Shown: piece after piece, positions 18,564-27,299 of the stretch
Layout of the letters: every line of letters begins with the position of its first letter
Numbering within the stretch: the stretch's first letter is position 1
The notes under the pieces: model-generated
What the model saw: only the letters and a program-made list of their open reading frames with translations
Told to the model about the DNA's origin: nothing
Database searches by the model: none
Position numbers and translations under genes: made by a program
NCBI GenBank assembly: GCA_016872725.1
Contig: VGZC01000020.1
Coordinates: 1 to 64,000, forward strand
Source: Planctomycetota bacterium
GTDB lineage: Bacteria; Planctomycetota; Planctomycetia; Pirellulales; Pirellulaceae
Direction of reading: 5' to 3'
Length of the DNA: 64,000 nt

Positions 18564-18890
18564 ATGAATCTGCCCACCGAAGTGTTCGGCGACATCGCCG
18601 TCGTGCACGCGCCCGAGGAGATCGGTCGCGAGAACGCGACGCAAATCGCCGAGTTCCTCCTGTCGCGCGACCGGTGCCGCGTCGTCGTCGATCTCGACGG
18701 AACCGAGTCGATCGACGGCGCCGGGCTGACCGCCCTGCTCGACGTCCAGGACCGCCTGCGGGAATCGGGCGGCGACCTCAAGGTCATTACCACCAACCTC
18801 GCCAACCGGAAAATACTCGAAATCACCCGCCTCGATCAGCAACTCGACGTCTTCACCAACGTGATCGACGCGGTCAAGACGTTCGCGTGA
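18564..18890 (+). CDS. STAS-domain protein (anti-sigma factor antagonist-like) lacking the phospho-Ser
   Basis: A 108-residue single STAS domain (Val-Val-Val-Asp-Leu-Asp-Gly-Thr-Glu-Ser-Ile-Asp-Gly-Ala-Gly-Leu-Thr-Ala-Leu-Leu). In SpoIIAA-type antagonists the motif is Asp-Ser-Ser-Gly, with the first Ser phosphorylated by an anti-sigma kinase. Here it reads Asp-Gly-Ala-Gly, so that switch cannot work in the usual way. No anti-sigma kinase is nearby. It stands between the response regulator and pilB, which suggests a protein-interaction role in pilus control rather than sigma-factor release. The start ATG 18564 is preceded by GGCGGAG. Confidence 0.85.
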   Translation: MNLPTEVFGDIAVVHAPEEIGRENATQIAEFLLSRDRCRVVVDLDGTESIDGAGLTALLDVQDRLRESGGDLKVITTNLANRKILEITRLDQQLDVFTNVIDAVKTFA

Positions 18891-18933
18891 TCGCGACGAA
18901 CGCGGCCTCCGTCCGCTCGACACGAACCCGCAT

Positions 18934-18965
18934 CCCGACACCCCGACACCCCGACATCCCGACAT
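18934..18965. repeat. 8-bp tandem repeat CCCGACAY x4
   Basis: Four perfect 8-bp units (CCCGACAC twice, then CCCGACAT twice) lie in the 124-bp gap between the STAS gene and pilB. Slippage-type array; it lies 50 bases before the pilB start and could affect spacing of a promoter or leader. Confidence 0.9.
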
Positions 18966-19014
18966 CCCGGCCGCCGCCTCCCGACGCGCCCGACCCGCTG
19001 GATTCCAGGCCATC

Positions 19015-20766
19015 ATGCAATTCCCGATCGCGGCACCTCCGAGACTCGGCAACACGCTGATCGAGCGGGGCGTCATCACCGCCGCGCAGCTCCAAAGCGC
19101 GCTCGACCATCAGAAGCAGAACGGGCGCGGCAAACTGCTCGGCGAGATCCTCATCGAGCTCGAGTATTGCACCGAGGATCAGATCGTCGAGGCGCTGGCG
19201 TCGGCGTACGGCGTTCCGTACGCCAAACTGGAAGTCCGCCTGCACGATCCAAGCACGCTCGAGTACCTTGACCGCGAGTACATCGAGAAGAACCTCGTCT
19301 TCCCGTTGTTCTGCGTCCGAGGCGTGCTCACCGTCGCGGTGACCGAACCGTCGAATCTGTTTCTCCTCGATGAAATGCAACGGGTGGCGGGCAAGGAGGT
19401 CCAGATCGTCGCGACGTCGGTGAAGGACATCCGGCGCATGGTGTCGACGCTTCCCGACGCGTCGGTCTTCGTGCTCGACGACATCATCGACGACTCGCAT
19501 CAGTCGGAACTCACGCTGATCGAGGACGCGATCGAGGACATCGGCGACATCGAGGACGTCGCGGGGCAATCCCCCGTCATTCGGCTCGTCAACTACGTCA
19601 TCGGCACGGCGGTGAAGGACGGGGCGAGCGACATCCACATCGAGCCGTCGGACCGGTGCGTGCGGGTCCGCAACCGGATCGACGGCAAACTGTACAAGGC
19701 GCTCGAAATCCCACTGCATTTGGGATCGGCCGTGGCCAGTCGCATCAAGATCATGGCGTCGCTCGACATCAGCGAGCGGCGTCTCCCGCAGGACGGCCGA
19801 GTCCACGTCATGCTCGACGGACGCAAGGTCGACCTCCGGATCAGCACGTTTCCCGGAAGCCGAGGCGAGAAGACGGTCATCCGCGTGCTCGATACGCGCA
19901 GCGTTTCGCTCAACCTGAGCGATCTGGGGTTCGCCGAGGACGTGCTCGGCGTCCTGAACCGGAACATCCGGGCGCCGAACGGGATCATCCTGGTCACCGG
20001 GCCGACCGGAAGCGGCAAGTCGACGACGCTGTACGCGTGCCTCAACGAAATCGCGTCGATGTCGAACAACGTCTGCACGGTCGAGGACCCGATCGAATAC
20101 CATCTCTCGATGATCAACCAGTTCCAGGTGCAGGAGAAGGTCGGGCTCACCTTCTCGAAGGCCCTTCGGACGCTCCTCCGGCAGGATCCGGACGTGATCA
20201 TGGTGGGCGAGGTGCGCGACGAGGAGACGGCGCGCACGGCCATCCAGGCGGCATTGACCGGCCATCTCGTGTTCAGCACGCTCCACACGAACGACGCGCC
20301 GTCGGCCATCACGCGGCTCGTCAACATGAAGGTCGACACGTTCCTGATCAGCGCGGCGCTGAACATGGTCCTCGCACAGCGGCTCGCGCGGCGGGTCTGC
20401 CCGAAATGCCGCGAGAAGTACGAACCGCCTCGCCCCATGCGCAAGGCGCTCGAACGGCTGGGGCTCGACATGGCCACGCATTTCCGCGGCGTCGGTTGCC
20501 GGTCGTGCCGCAATACGGGGTTCAGCGGCCGGATCGGCGTCCATGAAGTGCTGGTCGTCGAGGACGAACTGCGCGACGCGATCGTCGCGGGTGAATCGAT
20601 CACACGGCTCCGCGATATCGCCTTGAAGCACGGCATGATCACCCTGCGACACGACGGACTCCGCAAGGTCCGCGAGGGAATCACGACCGTCGAGGAAGTA
20701 CTGCAGCTCACCGGATACGCCAACGGGATCGATTGGGCCGCGGCCGACATGAATTACGCGATCTGA
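19015..20766 (+). CDS. pilB: Type IV pilus extension ATPase PilB (GspE family)
   Basis: PilB hydrolyses ATP at the inner membrane to drive pilus or pseudopilus assembly. The 583-residue protein has an N-terminal MshEN-type domain (about 10-160). The ATPase core shows Walker A Gly-Pro-Thr-Gly-Ser-Gly-Lys-Ser-Thr near 329-337, an Asp box, Walker B Ile-Met-Val-Gly-Glu-Val-Arg-Asp near 395-402 and a His box. Two Cys pairs (Cys-Pro-Lys-Cys near 461 and Cys-Arg-Ser-Cys near 498) form the zinc-binding insert of the family. It is followed at 65 bp by pilC. No retraction ATPase PilT is found in the window. Confidence 0.95.
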   Translation: MQFPIAAPPRLGNTLIERGVITAAQLQSALDHQKQNGRGKLLGEILIELEYCTEDQIVEALASAYGVPYAKLEVRLHDPSTLEYLDREYIEKNLVFPLFCVRGVLTVAVTEPSNLFLLDEMQRVAGKEVQIVATSVKDIRRMVSTLPDASVFVLDDIIDDSHQSELTLIEDAIEDIGDIEDVAGQSPVIRLVNYVIGTAVKDGASDIHIEPSDRCVRVRNRIDGKLYKALEIPLHLGSAVASRIKIMASLDISERRLPQDGRVHVMLDGRKVDLRISTFPGSRGEKTVIRVLDTRSVSLNLSDLGFAEDVLGVLNRNIRAPNGIILVTGPTGSGKSTTLYACLNEIASMSNNVCTVEDPIEYHLSMINQFQVQEKVGLTFSKALRTLLRQDPDVIMVGEVRDEETARTAIQAALTGHLVFSTLHTNDAPSAITRLVNMKVDTFLISAALNMVLAQRLARRVCPKCREKYEPPRPMRKALERLGLDMATHFRGVGCRSCRNTGFSGRIGVHEVLVVEDELRDAIVAGESITRLRDIALKHGMITLRHDGLRKVREGITTVEEVLQLTGYANGIDWAAADMNYAI

Positions 20767-20831
20767 TACCCGCGTCTTGAACGCGTGGGCGAGTCCGCGG
20801 GCAAGGCGGCCGCCTCTGGAGGAACGACGGC

Positions 20832-22031
20832 ATGTCGACATTCGCATTCGTCGCGAAGGAGCTCCGAGGCGCGCGCCGCAAAGGCCGGCTCGACGCCGAA
20901 TCCCGCGACGCCGCGCTCAAGTCGCTCAAGAAACAAGGGCTGCAGGTCGTCGAACTCACCGAAGTCCGCGCCGCCCGCACGCTCTTCGCGAAGCGGATCG
21001 CCAAGTCCGAGATCGTCTATGTGACGAGCCAGCTTGCGATCATGGTCGAGACGGGGATCAACCTCGCCGCCGCGCTCGCCGGACTCGCCGAACAGTCCGA
21101 CCACCCCACGCTCCGCGATCTGCTCACCGCGCTTCGAAAACGGGTCGAGGGTGGAGCCGACTTCTCGACCGCGCTCGCCGAACATCCGCGCCATTTCGAC
21201 CGCACGTATATCGCGCTGATCAAGGCGAGCGAACAGACCGGATCGCTCGGCGCCATGCTCGAACAGATCGCCAACCACATGTCCGGCCAACTCGAAAGCC
21301 GACGGAAAGTCCTCGCCGCGATGGCCTATCCCGCCGTCATGGCGCTCATCGCCGTCTCCGTCACCATCTTCCTGCTCACCTACATCCTGCCGAAATTCGA
21401 CCCGCTGTTCCACCGGGAAGGCGTCAAACTGCCCACGCCGACCATCGTCCTGCTCGCCGTGTCCGGCGCGCTGATGAACTACAAATGGTTTTGGATTCTG
21501 GGAACGATCGGCGCGGCGATCGGATTCCATCGGCTCAAACGCACGCGGACCGGCCAACGGTTCCTCGATGGGCTCCTCATCCGCTTGCCGATCGTCGGAC
21601 CGATGATGCGGAAGGTCATCCTGAGCCGAGCGATCCATACGCTGGGGATCATGGTTCGGAGCGGCGTGCCGATGCTCGACGGTATCCGGCTGTGCGCCGA
21701 GGTCTCCAACAATTGCTACTTCGAGCGGACGTGGCTCCACGTGCTCGAGGAGATCACCAAAGGGAACCGGATCTGCGATGCCCTCCGAGGTAACCCGCTC
21801 GTGCCCAAGACGCTGGTCCAGATGATCGGTTCGGGCGAGGAAACCGGGAAACTCGACCGCGTGCTCGAAAAAGTCAGCACGCATTTCGATCGGGAAGTGG
21901 ACGCGGCGATCAAGACGTCGACGTCATTGATCGAACCGCTCATGATCTGCGTCATGGGCGTCGTGGTCGGCGGGATCGGCATGGGATTGATGCTCCCCAT
22001 CTTCTCGATCAGCCGATCGGTCGGCCACTAG
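20832..22031 (+). CDS. pilC: Type IV pilus inner-membrane platform protein PilC (GspF family)
   Basis: A 399-residue polytopic protein with two T2SSF cytoplasmic domains (about 65-190 and 270-390) and three membrane helices (near 168-190, 205-230 and 365-390). Diagnostic motifs are Gly-Ala-Asp-Phe-Ser-Thr-Ala-Leu and the second-domain Gly-Ser-Gly-Glu-Glu-Thr-Gly-Lys-Leu. It is the platform rotated by PilB. ATG 20832 follows TGGAGGAA. The last codon overlaps the converging stop of rpsU (22028-22030). It closes the plus-strand pilus block. Confidence 0.94.
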   Translation: MSTFAFVAKELRGARRKGRLDAESRDAALKSLKKQGLQVVELTEVRAARTLFAKRIAKSEIVYVTSQLAIMVETGINLAAALAGLAEQSDHPTLRDLLTALRKRVEGGADFSTALAEHPRHFDRTYIALIKASEQTGSLGAMLEQIANHMSGQLESRRKVLAAMAYPAVMALIAVSVTIFLLTYILPKFDPLFHREGVKLPTPTIVLLAVSGALMNYKWFWILGTIGAAIGFHRLKRTRTGQRFLDGLLIRLPIVGPMMRKVILSRAIHTLGIMVRSGVPMLDGIRLCAEVSNNCYFERTWLHVLEEITKGNRICDALRGNPLVPKTLVQMIGSGEETGKLDRVLEKVSTHFDREVDAAIKTSTSLIEPLMICVMGVVVGGIGMGLMLPIFSISRSVGH

Positions 22032-22219
22032 ACCGGCAACCGCGTGCGGCGGGACCGGCGTTCCGCGCGGAGCCGCGCTCGGCGGCGAATCTCGCTCGGC
22101 TTCTCATAGTACTCGCGGCGCCGCATTTCCTTTTTGATGCCGCTCCGCTCGACCAGCTTGCGGAATCGGCGCACCGCGTCTTGAATGCTCTCGCGTTCGC
22201 GTACGATCAAACGAACCAT
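22028..22219 (-). CDS. rpsU: 30S ribosomal protein S21
   Basis: A 63-residue basic protein with the S21 pattern: [16 protein letters not shown], then Arg-Arg-Glu-Tyr-Tyr-Glu-Lys-Pro-Ser and an Arg-rich tail. It acts in the 30S platform near the mRNA exit channel. The start codon lies inside the 3' end of the preceding small reading frame (22207-22437), and its stop overlaps that of pilC on the opposite strand. Linkage to comEC rather than to dnaG/rpoD is not the classical arrangement. Confidence 0.93.
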   Translation of the reverse strand: MVRLIVRERESIQDAVRRFRKLVERSGIKKEMRRREYYEKPSEIRRRARLRAERRSRRTRLPV

Positions 22220-22437
22220 TCGTCCTCCCGATTATCCGTCGACGAAACCAAGAACGTAAACCAAAACCCGATCGCAATCCCCATTGCGGGCATGAGGCGA
22301 GTCGCGCAGTCTACCGAAAACCGGATCGCCGTTCCAGCCCTTCCCGGCCGCTCGCCGAACAAACCCCCAAGAAAAACAACGGCCGGAAGCCTCCGCCAAG
22401 AACCGCCGGACCGCGGCGCAACCGATTGGCCGTCCAC
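22207..22437 (-). CDS. Possible small membrane protein between comEC and rpsU
   Basis: A 76-residue frame starting with GTG that touches the comEC stop (TAG-GTG) and ending 12 bases inside rpsU. Residues about 47-66 form one hydrophobic segment ([17 protein letters not shown]). No family recognised. The tight packing argues for a coupled gene, but there is no independent ribosome-binding site and the N-terminal half is low in information. It could instead be the untranslated leader of rpsU. Confidence 0.35.
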   Translation of the reverse strand: MDGQSVAPRSGGSWRRLPAVVFLGGLFGERPGRAGTAIRFSVDCATRLMPAMGIAIGFWFTFLVSSTDNREDEWFV

Positions 22438-24906
22438 CTACCTTGCGGACAGGTACGGCGTCACGTCCAACCGGCCGTCGGAACCGATCACCAGTTCGAT
22501 GGCTCCCCATTCGGCCGTATTCCACACCCGTGTTCCCGATCGGGTGTAGGCATCCAGCGTCACGGGGGAAATCGGTCCAGCGGCGCTCACGATCGCGTGC
22601 CGGGCCTTGGCCCAGCGAGCCCACGATTCCTGGTTGGCCGACGCGCTACCGTGATGGGGCGCCATGACGGCGTCGATCGGGCGGGCCGGCCGCGCGACGA
22701 GCATCGATTGGCCCCCGCCTTCGACGTCCCCCGGCAGCAAGACGGTCCGGCCCGCGTACCGGACCAGCACGACGAGGCTCTGTTCGTTGTCATTCCGTCC
22801 CGCGAAACCGTTTGGGGGGTGCGTCACGTCGAAAAAGACGCCATCCCCCAGGGCCACCGAATCGCCGGCCGCCACGTGCCGGATGGGAATCCGCTGTCGC
22901 CGGACGCGTGAGTCGAGTTCGCCGAGCCAGGATGCCGCTCCGCTGGGGATTTCGCCATGGATGGCAAACCGGTCGACCGGAAACCGCGCGAAGATGCCGG
23001 CCATCGCGTTGAAATGGTCCGCGTCGAAATGCGAGAGGATCACGAGGTCGAGCCGACGGACTCGGCGATTCCAGAGCGTGCGGGAGACGCTGTCGACGAT
23101 CCCGGCGGGCGGACCGAGGTGTCCGGCGTCGTAGAGGACATTGGCGCCGCCGGGCAGTTCCAGGAGCACGCACGTGCCGTGTCCGACCGAAAAGAACGTC
23201 GCGCGCAGCATGCCCTTGCGATCCGAACGGGCGAATAGGCAAGTGAGCACCGTGACCCCGAACACCAGCGCGCAGGCCGCATGCCATCCGCGCCGCGACC
23301 GACCCCGCGACGCCGCGGCGATCCCCAGGACGGCGTAGAACGCGGCGATCAGAGGCCATGGCGGAGCCGGAAACCACGCGTCGGAAACGGGCACGCGGTC
23401 GGCCCAGCCGATCATCGCCAATGCCGCGCGAAGACTCCCTTCGCATGCCCACGCGGCGCCGTCCGACAAGCCGGGCACGGCACCACCGGTCATCAGCAGG
23501 AGGAAGCCGAAACCCAGCGCGCCGGCGATCGGGAACCAAAGCAAGGGGCTCGCGACGATCACCATCGGGCTCGCCCGATGAAAATAGTGCACGATCAACG
23601 GCAGCGTCGCCAGCCAGACCATGCCTCCACACCAGGTGTCCCACAGCAATCGGCGGCCGATCGATCGCAGGCACCGCGACCATGCGGGTCGAGCCGATTC
23701 GATCAGCCGATCGAGCGGGTCGATGGGGGGCAGTGTCCATTCGGGACGGCGCGTCGCGAGCAACGTGGCGACGGCGAGGAAACTGAGTTGCACGCCCGCC
23801 CGCAGGATCTGAAGCGGATTGAGGCAGACGACAAGCAGGACGCCGGCGCCGAGCAGATTCCAATTCGAGAAGGGACGGTGGATGAGCCGGGCGACACTCA
23901 CGCCGACCGCGAGCATGGCCGCGCGCACGACCGGCGGTTGGCCCGTCGTGAGCACCGTGTAGGGCAGGACGAACACGATGGCCGACCAGAGCGCCGCGCG
24001 GCGGCTCAGCAGGCCGATCCGAGCCGCGAAGAAGACGGCGTAGACGAGCATTCCCAGATGCATGCCCGAGATGGCCAGGAGGTGGATCGTGCCGGTCCGC
24101 AGGAACGGTTCGAGCATCTCGTCATCGAGTCCGTCCCGACTGCCCAGCAACAGGGCGGAGGCGACGGGAGCGGACCGAGGCGAAAGATGGTGGTCCAGGA
24201 CGGCTCGGCAGGCGCGTCGGAGCCGATCGAGGAGGAAGCGCGCGTCCCAGACCCGGGCGGCGGACAGCCTCCGCATGGCCGACAGCCGGTCGATGTGCAC
24301 GTCGAACAGCTCCCGCCGGGACCTCGCGGCGGCGCGGCGGTCGAATTCGTCGGGGTTCCTGGGCCCTTCCATGGCCCGAATCCGGCCCCACACGCGAAAC
24401 GCGTCGCCGGCGCTCCACGCGGGATCGATCGAGCCGGGCACGTGGAGTCGCGCCCGGCCCGAAGCCGTTCTCCACGCGCGGCCGTCCCGAACGCGGAGGA
24501 TGCGGATCGGAATGGTGGTGACGATCTCCTCCGACGCGAATCCACGCGCCTCGGCGATCCATGTCCGGGACTCGCCGTCCAGCTCGACGTCGAGCACGGC
24601 CGGAAGATCGCGGCTCGGCGCGGATCGTCCGAGTTCGTCCGCGCGGACGATCCGCCACCGCGCGGCGGTCCACGCGCCCGCCACCACGGCGACGGCGGCG
24701 AGGGCGAGCGTGACGCAGGCCGTGCGGGATCGGGCCGACCGTTTCGCGATCAGCCATGCGGCGAAGACGGCGAGCAATAAGGCGTGCCAGCCGGCGAGCG
24801 GAATCGGGAGGAACCGGGCGCACGCGACGCCCGCGCACGCCGCGCACGCGGCCGCGAGCAGCGGTTGCCGGTCGACTCCGTTCCCTTCCCCGCGCGTTCC
24901 GCCCAC
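22438..24906 (-). CDS. comEC: ComEC/Rec2-family DNA uptake channel
   Basis: An 822-residue protein: an N-terminal cluster of hydrophobic helices (about 13-75), an OB-like DUF4131 region, and the competence domain. The latter has the signature His-Leu-Leu-Ala-Ile-Ser-Gly-Met-His-Leu-Gly near 280 and many membrane helices to about 560. A C-terminal metallo-beta-lactamase domain follows (Ser-His-Phe-Asp-Ala-Asp-His-Phe-Asn-Ala near 620, and Ala-Pro-His-His-Gly-Ser). ComEC carries single-stranded DNA across the inner membrane during transformation; the C-terminal domain is thought to degrade one strand. With comEA, secretin and pilus genes nearby it completes a competence set. The protein has the full domain set. 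Confidence 0.94.
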   Translation of the reverse strand: MGGTRGEGNGVDRQPLLAAACAACAGVACARFLPIPLAGWHALLLAVFAAWLIAKRSARSRTACVTLALAAVAVVAGAWTAARWRIVRADELGRSAPSRDLPAVLDVELDGESRTWIAEARGFASEEIVTTIPIRILRVRDGRAWRTASGRARLHVPGSIDPAWSAGDAFRVWGRIRAMEGPRNPDEFDRRAAARSRRELFDVHIDRLSAMRRLSAARVWDARFLLDRLRRACRAVLDHHLSPRSAPVASALLLGSRDGLDDEMLEPFLRTGTIHLLAISGMHLGMLVYAVFFAARIGLLSRRAALWSAIVFVLPYTVLTTGQPPVVRAAMLAVGVSVARLIHRPFSNWNLLGAGVLLVVCLNPLQILRAGVQLSFLAVATLLATRRPEWTLPPIDPLDRLIESARPAWSRCLRSIGRRLLWDTWCGGMVWLATLPLIVHYFHRASPMVIVASPLLWFPIAGALGFGFLLLMTGGAVPGLSDGAAWACEGSLRAALAMIGWADRVPVSDAWFPAPPWPLIAAFYAVLGIAAASRGRSRRGWHAACALVFGVTVLTCLFARSDRKGMLRATFFSVGHGTCVLLELPGGANVLYDAGHLGPPAGIVDSVSRTLWNRRVRRLDLVILSHFDADHFNAMAGIFARFPVDRFAIHGEIPSGAASWLGELDSRVRRQRIPIRHVAAGDSVALGDGVFFDVTHPPNGFAGRNDNEQSLVVLVRYAGRTVLLPGDVEGGGQSMLVARPARPIDAVMAPHHGSASANQESWARWAKARHAIVSAAGPISPVTLDAYTRSGTRVWNTAEWGAIELVIGSDGRLDVTPYLSAR

Positions 24907-24997
24907 GGTCCGTTCCCCGCGCCGCCCCCATCCAGCCTATTGGTACGCGGGCCGAGCGATCGGGCCAAGCGGAAATGACAAGGATCTGTCACTCGTT

Positions 24998-26464
24998 TCA
25001 GGGGGTTTCGTGGACGGCCACCAGATTATGGGCGGTCGGGACGAGGTCGGTGCCGGTGACGAAGACCGTCCGATCGCCGCTCCGCAATACGCCCTCGGCG
25101 ATCCCCCACGCTTCAATGAACGCGCGCAATTGCGGCCCGTGGTTGATCGGCGCGCCGCGCAGCGGAATGATCCCCCAGAACAGGCACATCCGCCGGAGCA
25201 CGGCCTCGGAGTCGCTCACGCCGACGGTCGGAATGAAGTCCCTCTGCTTGCTCTTGACGCGCGCCGTGTTTCCCGACCGGGTCGCGACGACGACGAGCGA
25301 CGCGGAGAGCTGCGAGGCGATCCGTCCGGCTCCGTAGGTGACGGCGGCCGTGATCGGATGCACGCCCGCGAGGGCCGCGACGGGAGGCGGTTCGGGCGCC
25401 GTGTCCCGCAGCATCTGCTCCGCCGCCGCCATGATCCGGTTCATCATGCCGACCGTCTCGAGCGGGTACTTTCCGATCGCCGTCTCGCCCGACAGCATGC
25501 AGGCATCGGCGCCGTCGAGGATCGCGTTCGCCACATCGGTGACTTCGGCGCGCGTCGGGCGGATCGACGATTGCATGCTGTCGAGCATCTGCGTGGCGAC
25601 GATCACCGGCTTCAGGTGGCGGCGGCACGCGGCGATGATCCGTTTTTGAGCGGCGGGCGTTTCGGCGATGTCGATTTCGACGCCCAAATCGCCCCGCGCC
25701 ACCATCACGGCGTCGGCCGCCGCCACGATTTCGTCGAGGGCGACGAGGCTCTCCCGCTTTTCGATCTTCGCGATGATCATGGCGTTCGAGCCGCCCGCGC
25801 GGAGCCGGTCGCGCAGCGCCAGCACGTCGGCCGATTCGCGAACGAAACTCAGCCCCACGAAATCGATCTCCCGCGAACAGGCCCACGTGACGTTTTCCTC
25901 GTCCTCCGCCGTCATCGCCGCGACCGACAGTTTCGCGTTCGGGACGTTGATCCCCTGCCGACTGCGCACTTCCCCGCCGCTCACCACGCGCAGCGCGACT
26001 CGGCCGCCCGCCTTCGCGATAACTTCCATCGCGACCGCGCCGTCGGCGAACACGACCAGGTTGCCGACCGCCAGATCATCGATGAGCGATGTGAACGTCG
26101 TCACCAACTCGGTCGCATCGCTCGATCGCTCCCCGGCGGTGAACGAGAACTCCCGCCCGACCGCGCATAGGCGCGGGCCTTCGCCCAATTCCCCCAACCG
26201 GATCTTCGGCCCGGCGAGATCGATGAGGATGGCGATCGGCCTGCCGATCCGCTCGCCGACCGCGCGGATCCGACCGACCATGGTTTCATGGAACGCCCGG
26301 CCCCCGTGCGCCATGTTGATGCGGAACACGTCGACGCCGGACCTCGCGAGCTGTTCCAGCATCTCGGACGCCTCGCACGCGGGACCTACCGTCGCGACCG
26401 TTTTTGTGCGAACCTGATGATCGCGGGGGACGCGCGGCGCGAAGCCGAGGGGCGAGCGTTCCAT
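24998..26464 (-). CDS. pyk: Pyruvate kinase
   Basis: Pyruvate kinase converts phosphoenolpyruvate and ADP to pyruvate and ATP. The 488-residue protein has N-terminal Arg-Thr-Lys-Thr-Val-Ala-Thr-Val-Gly-Pro-Ala and the B-domain. Its catalytic/Mg site reads Ile-Ile-Ala-Lys-Ile-Glu-Lys-Arg-Glu with Met-Val-Ala-Arg-Gly-Asp-Leu-Gly-Val-Glu, followed by Leu-Ser-Gly-Glu-Thr-Ala and a full C-terminal allosteric domain. ATG 26464 is chosen for TAAGGA about ten bases upstream; an open frame continues to 26785 but is low-complexity and overlaps the divergent gene. The usual Asn-Phe-Ser-His-Gly is Asn-Met-Ala-His-Gly here, a mild divergence. Confidence 0.95.
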   Translation of the reverse strand: MERSPLGFAPRVPRDHQVRTKTVATVGPACEASEMLEQLARSGVDVFRINMAHGGRAFHETMVGRIRAVGERIGRPIAILIDLAGPKIRLGELGEGPRLCAVGREFSFTAGERSSDATELVTTFTSLIDDLAVGNLVVFADGAVAMEVIAKAGGRVALRVVSGGEVRSRQGINVPNAKLSVAAMTAEDEENVTWACSREIDFVGLSFVRESADVLALRDRLRAGGSNAMIIAKIEKRESLVALDEIVAAADAVMVARGDLGVEIDIAETPAAQKRIIAACRRHLKPVIVATQMLDSMQSSIRPTRAEVTDVANAILDGADACMLSGETAIGKYPLETVGMMNRIMAAAEQMLRDTAPEPPPVAALAGVHPITAAVTYGAGRIASQLSASLVVVATRSGNTARVKSKQRDFIPTVGVSDSEAVLRRMCLFWGIIPLRGAPINHGPQLRAFIEAWGIAEGVLRSGDRTVFVTGTDLVPTAHNLVAVHETP

Positions 26465-26606
26465 GAGGCGGTCCTTACCTGGCAAGTCGTCCAACGTCCG
26501 TGAGGCTTGTCCGCGACGCCGATGAACGAGGACGCATCCGTTCGCCGGCGCGACGCGTCCATTATGGACCGGCGAGGCGGCCTTTGACGAGTGGCGCGAG
26601 GCGCGT

Positions 26607-27224
26607 GTGATCGAATCGCATTCCATCGAATCCCCGGAACCCGAACCCGAACCGCGCGTCGAGCTCGCCGCCGACCCGTCGGCGGCCGGTCCGCGCGCGG
26701 CGTCCCCGACCGCTCGACGATTCGCCTGGGCGATCGGGATCGGCTTCATCGTGACGGCCGCCGTGCTCATCGTTCCGCGGATCATCCAAGGGAACGGGTA
26801 CGTCGTCCTCGATCGGCCCGGATTCGAGGCCGCCGTCGCGCGGTGGCGGTCGCGCGCGCCGGCCGACTACGATATCCGGATCGATGTCACGGGACGGCAG
26901 GCCGCGTCGTACCGCGTGGAAGTCCGCGACGGCGAACCGATCGCCGCGTACCGCAACGACCATCCGCTTCCTCAGCGGCGCTCCTGGATGACGTGGACCG
27001 TGCCGGGCATCTTCGGCACGGTGGAATCGGACCTGCGGCAACTCGAAAGCGCGGAGCGGGGGGAACCGGGGATTCCCGGCCTGTCGGTGCTCGTCCTGTT
27101 CGATCCCCGGTACGGAATCCCCACACGCTACGTGCGCGCGGAAAGCGCGTCCGGATCGCCGAATCCCGAGGTCACGTGGGAAGTGACTCGGTTCTCGATT
27201 CCGGGCTCGACCGACCCGCCGTGA
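26607..27224 (+). CDS. DUF6174-like membrane-anchored protein
   Basis: A 205-residue protein: a Pro/Glu-rich N-terminus, one membrane helix (about 39-58, Phe-Ala-Trp-Ala-Ile-Gly-Ile-Gly-Phe-Ile-Val), then an extracytoplasmic domain of about 140 residues. Ala-Asp-Tyr-Asp-Ile-Arg-Ile-Asp-Val-Thr-Gly and Phe-Asp-Pro-Arg-Tyr-Gly-Ile-Pro-Thr-Arg-Tyr resemble the DUF6174 pattern (a Trp-x-x-x-x-x-x-Asp-Tyr strand and a Tyr-Gly-x-Pro loop). Start is GTG 26607 with GCGAGG upstream. It is transcribed divergently from pyk. Function unknown. Confidence 0.75.
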   Translation: MIESHSIESPEPEPEPRVELAADPSAAGPRAASPTARRFAWAIGIGFIVTAAVLIVPRIIQGNGYVVLDRPGFEAAVARWRSRAPADYDIRIDVTGRQAASYRVEVRDGEPIAAYRNDHPLPQRRSWMTWTVPGIFGTVESDLRQLESAERGEPGIPGLSVLVLFDPRYGIPTRYVRAESASGSPNPEVTWEVTRFSIPGSTDPP

Positions 27225-27299
27225 CGGACGGTCCGTCGATTCGGCGCGGTTGACTCGATCCGCTTCATCCGAACGGCCCCGCATCGTACTCGGAAACGC

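Noticed and set aside
26465-26785. N-terminal extension of pyruvate kinase
   Set aside because: Ser/Gly/Ala-rich and not conserved; overlaps the divergent gene start, while ATG 26464 has a ribosome-binding site.
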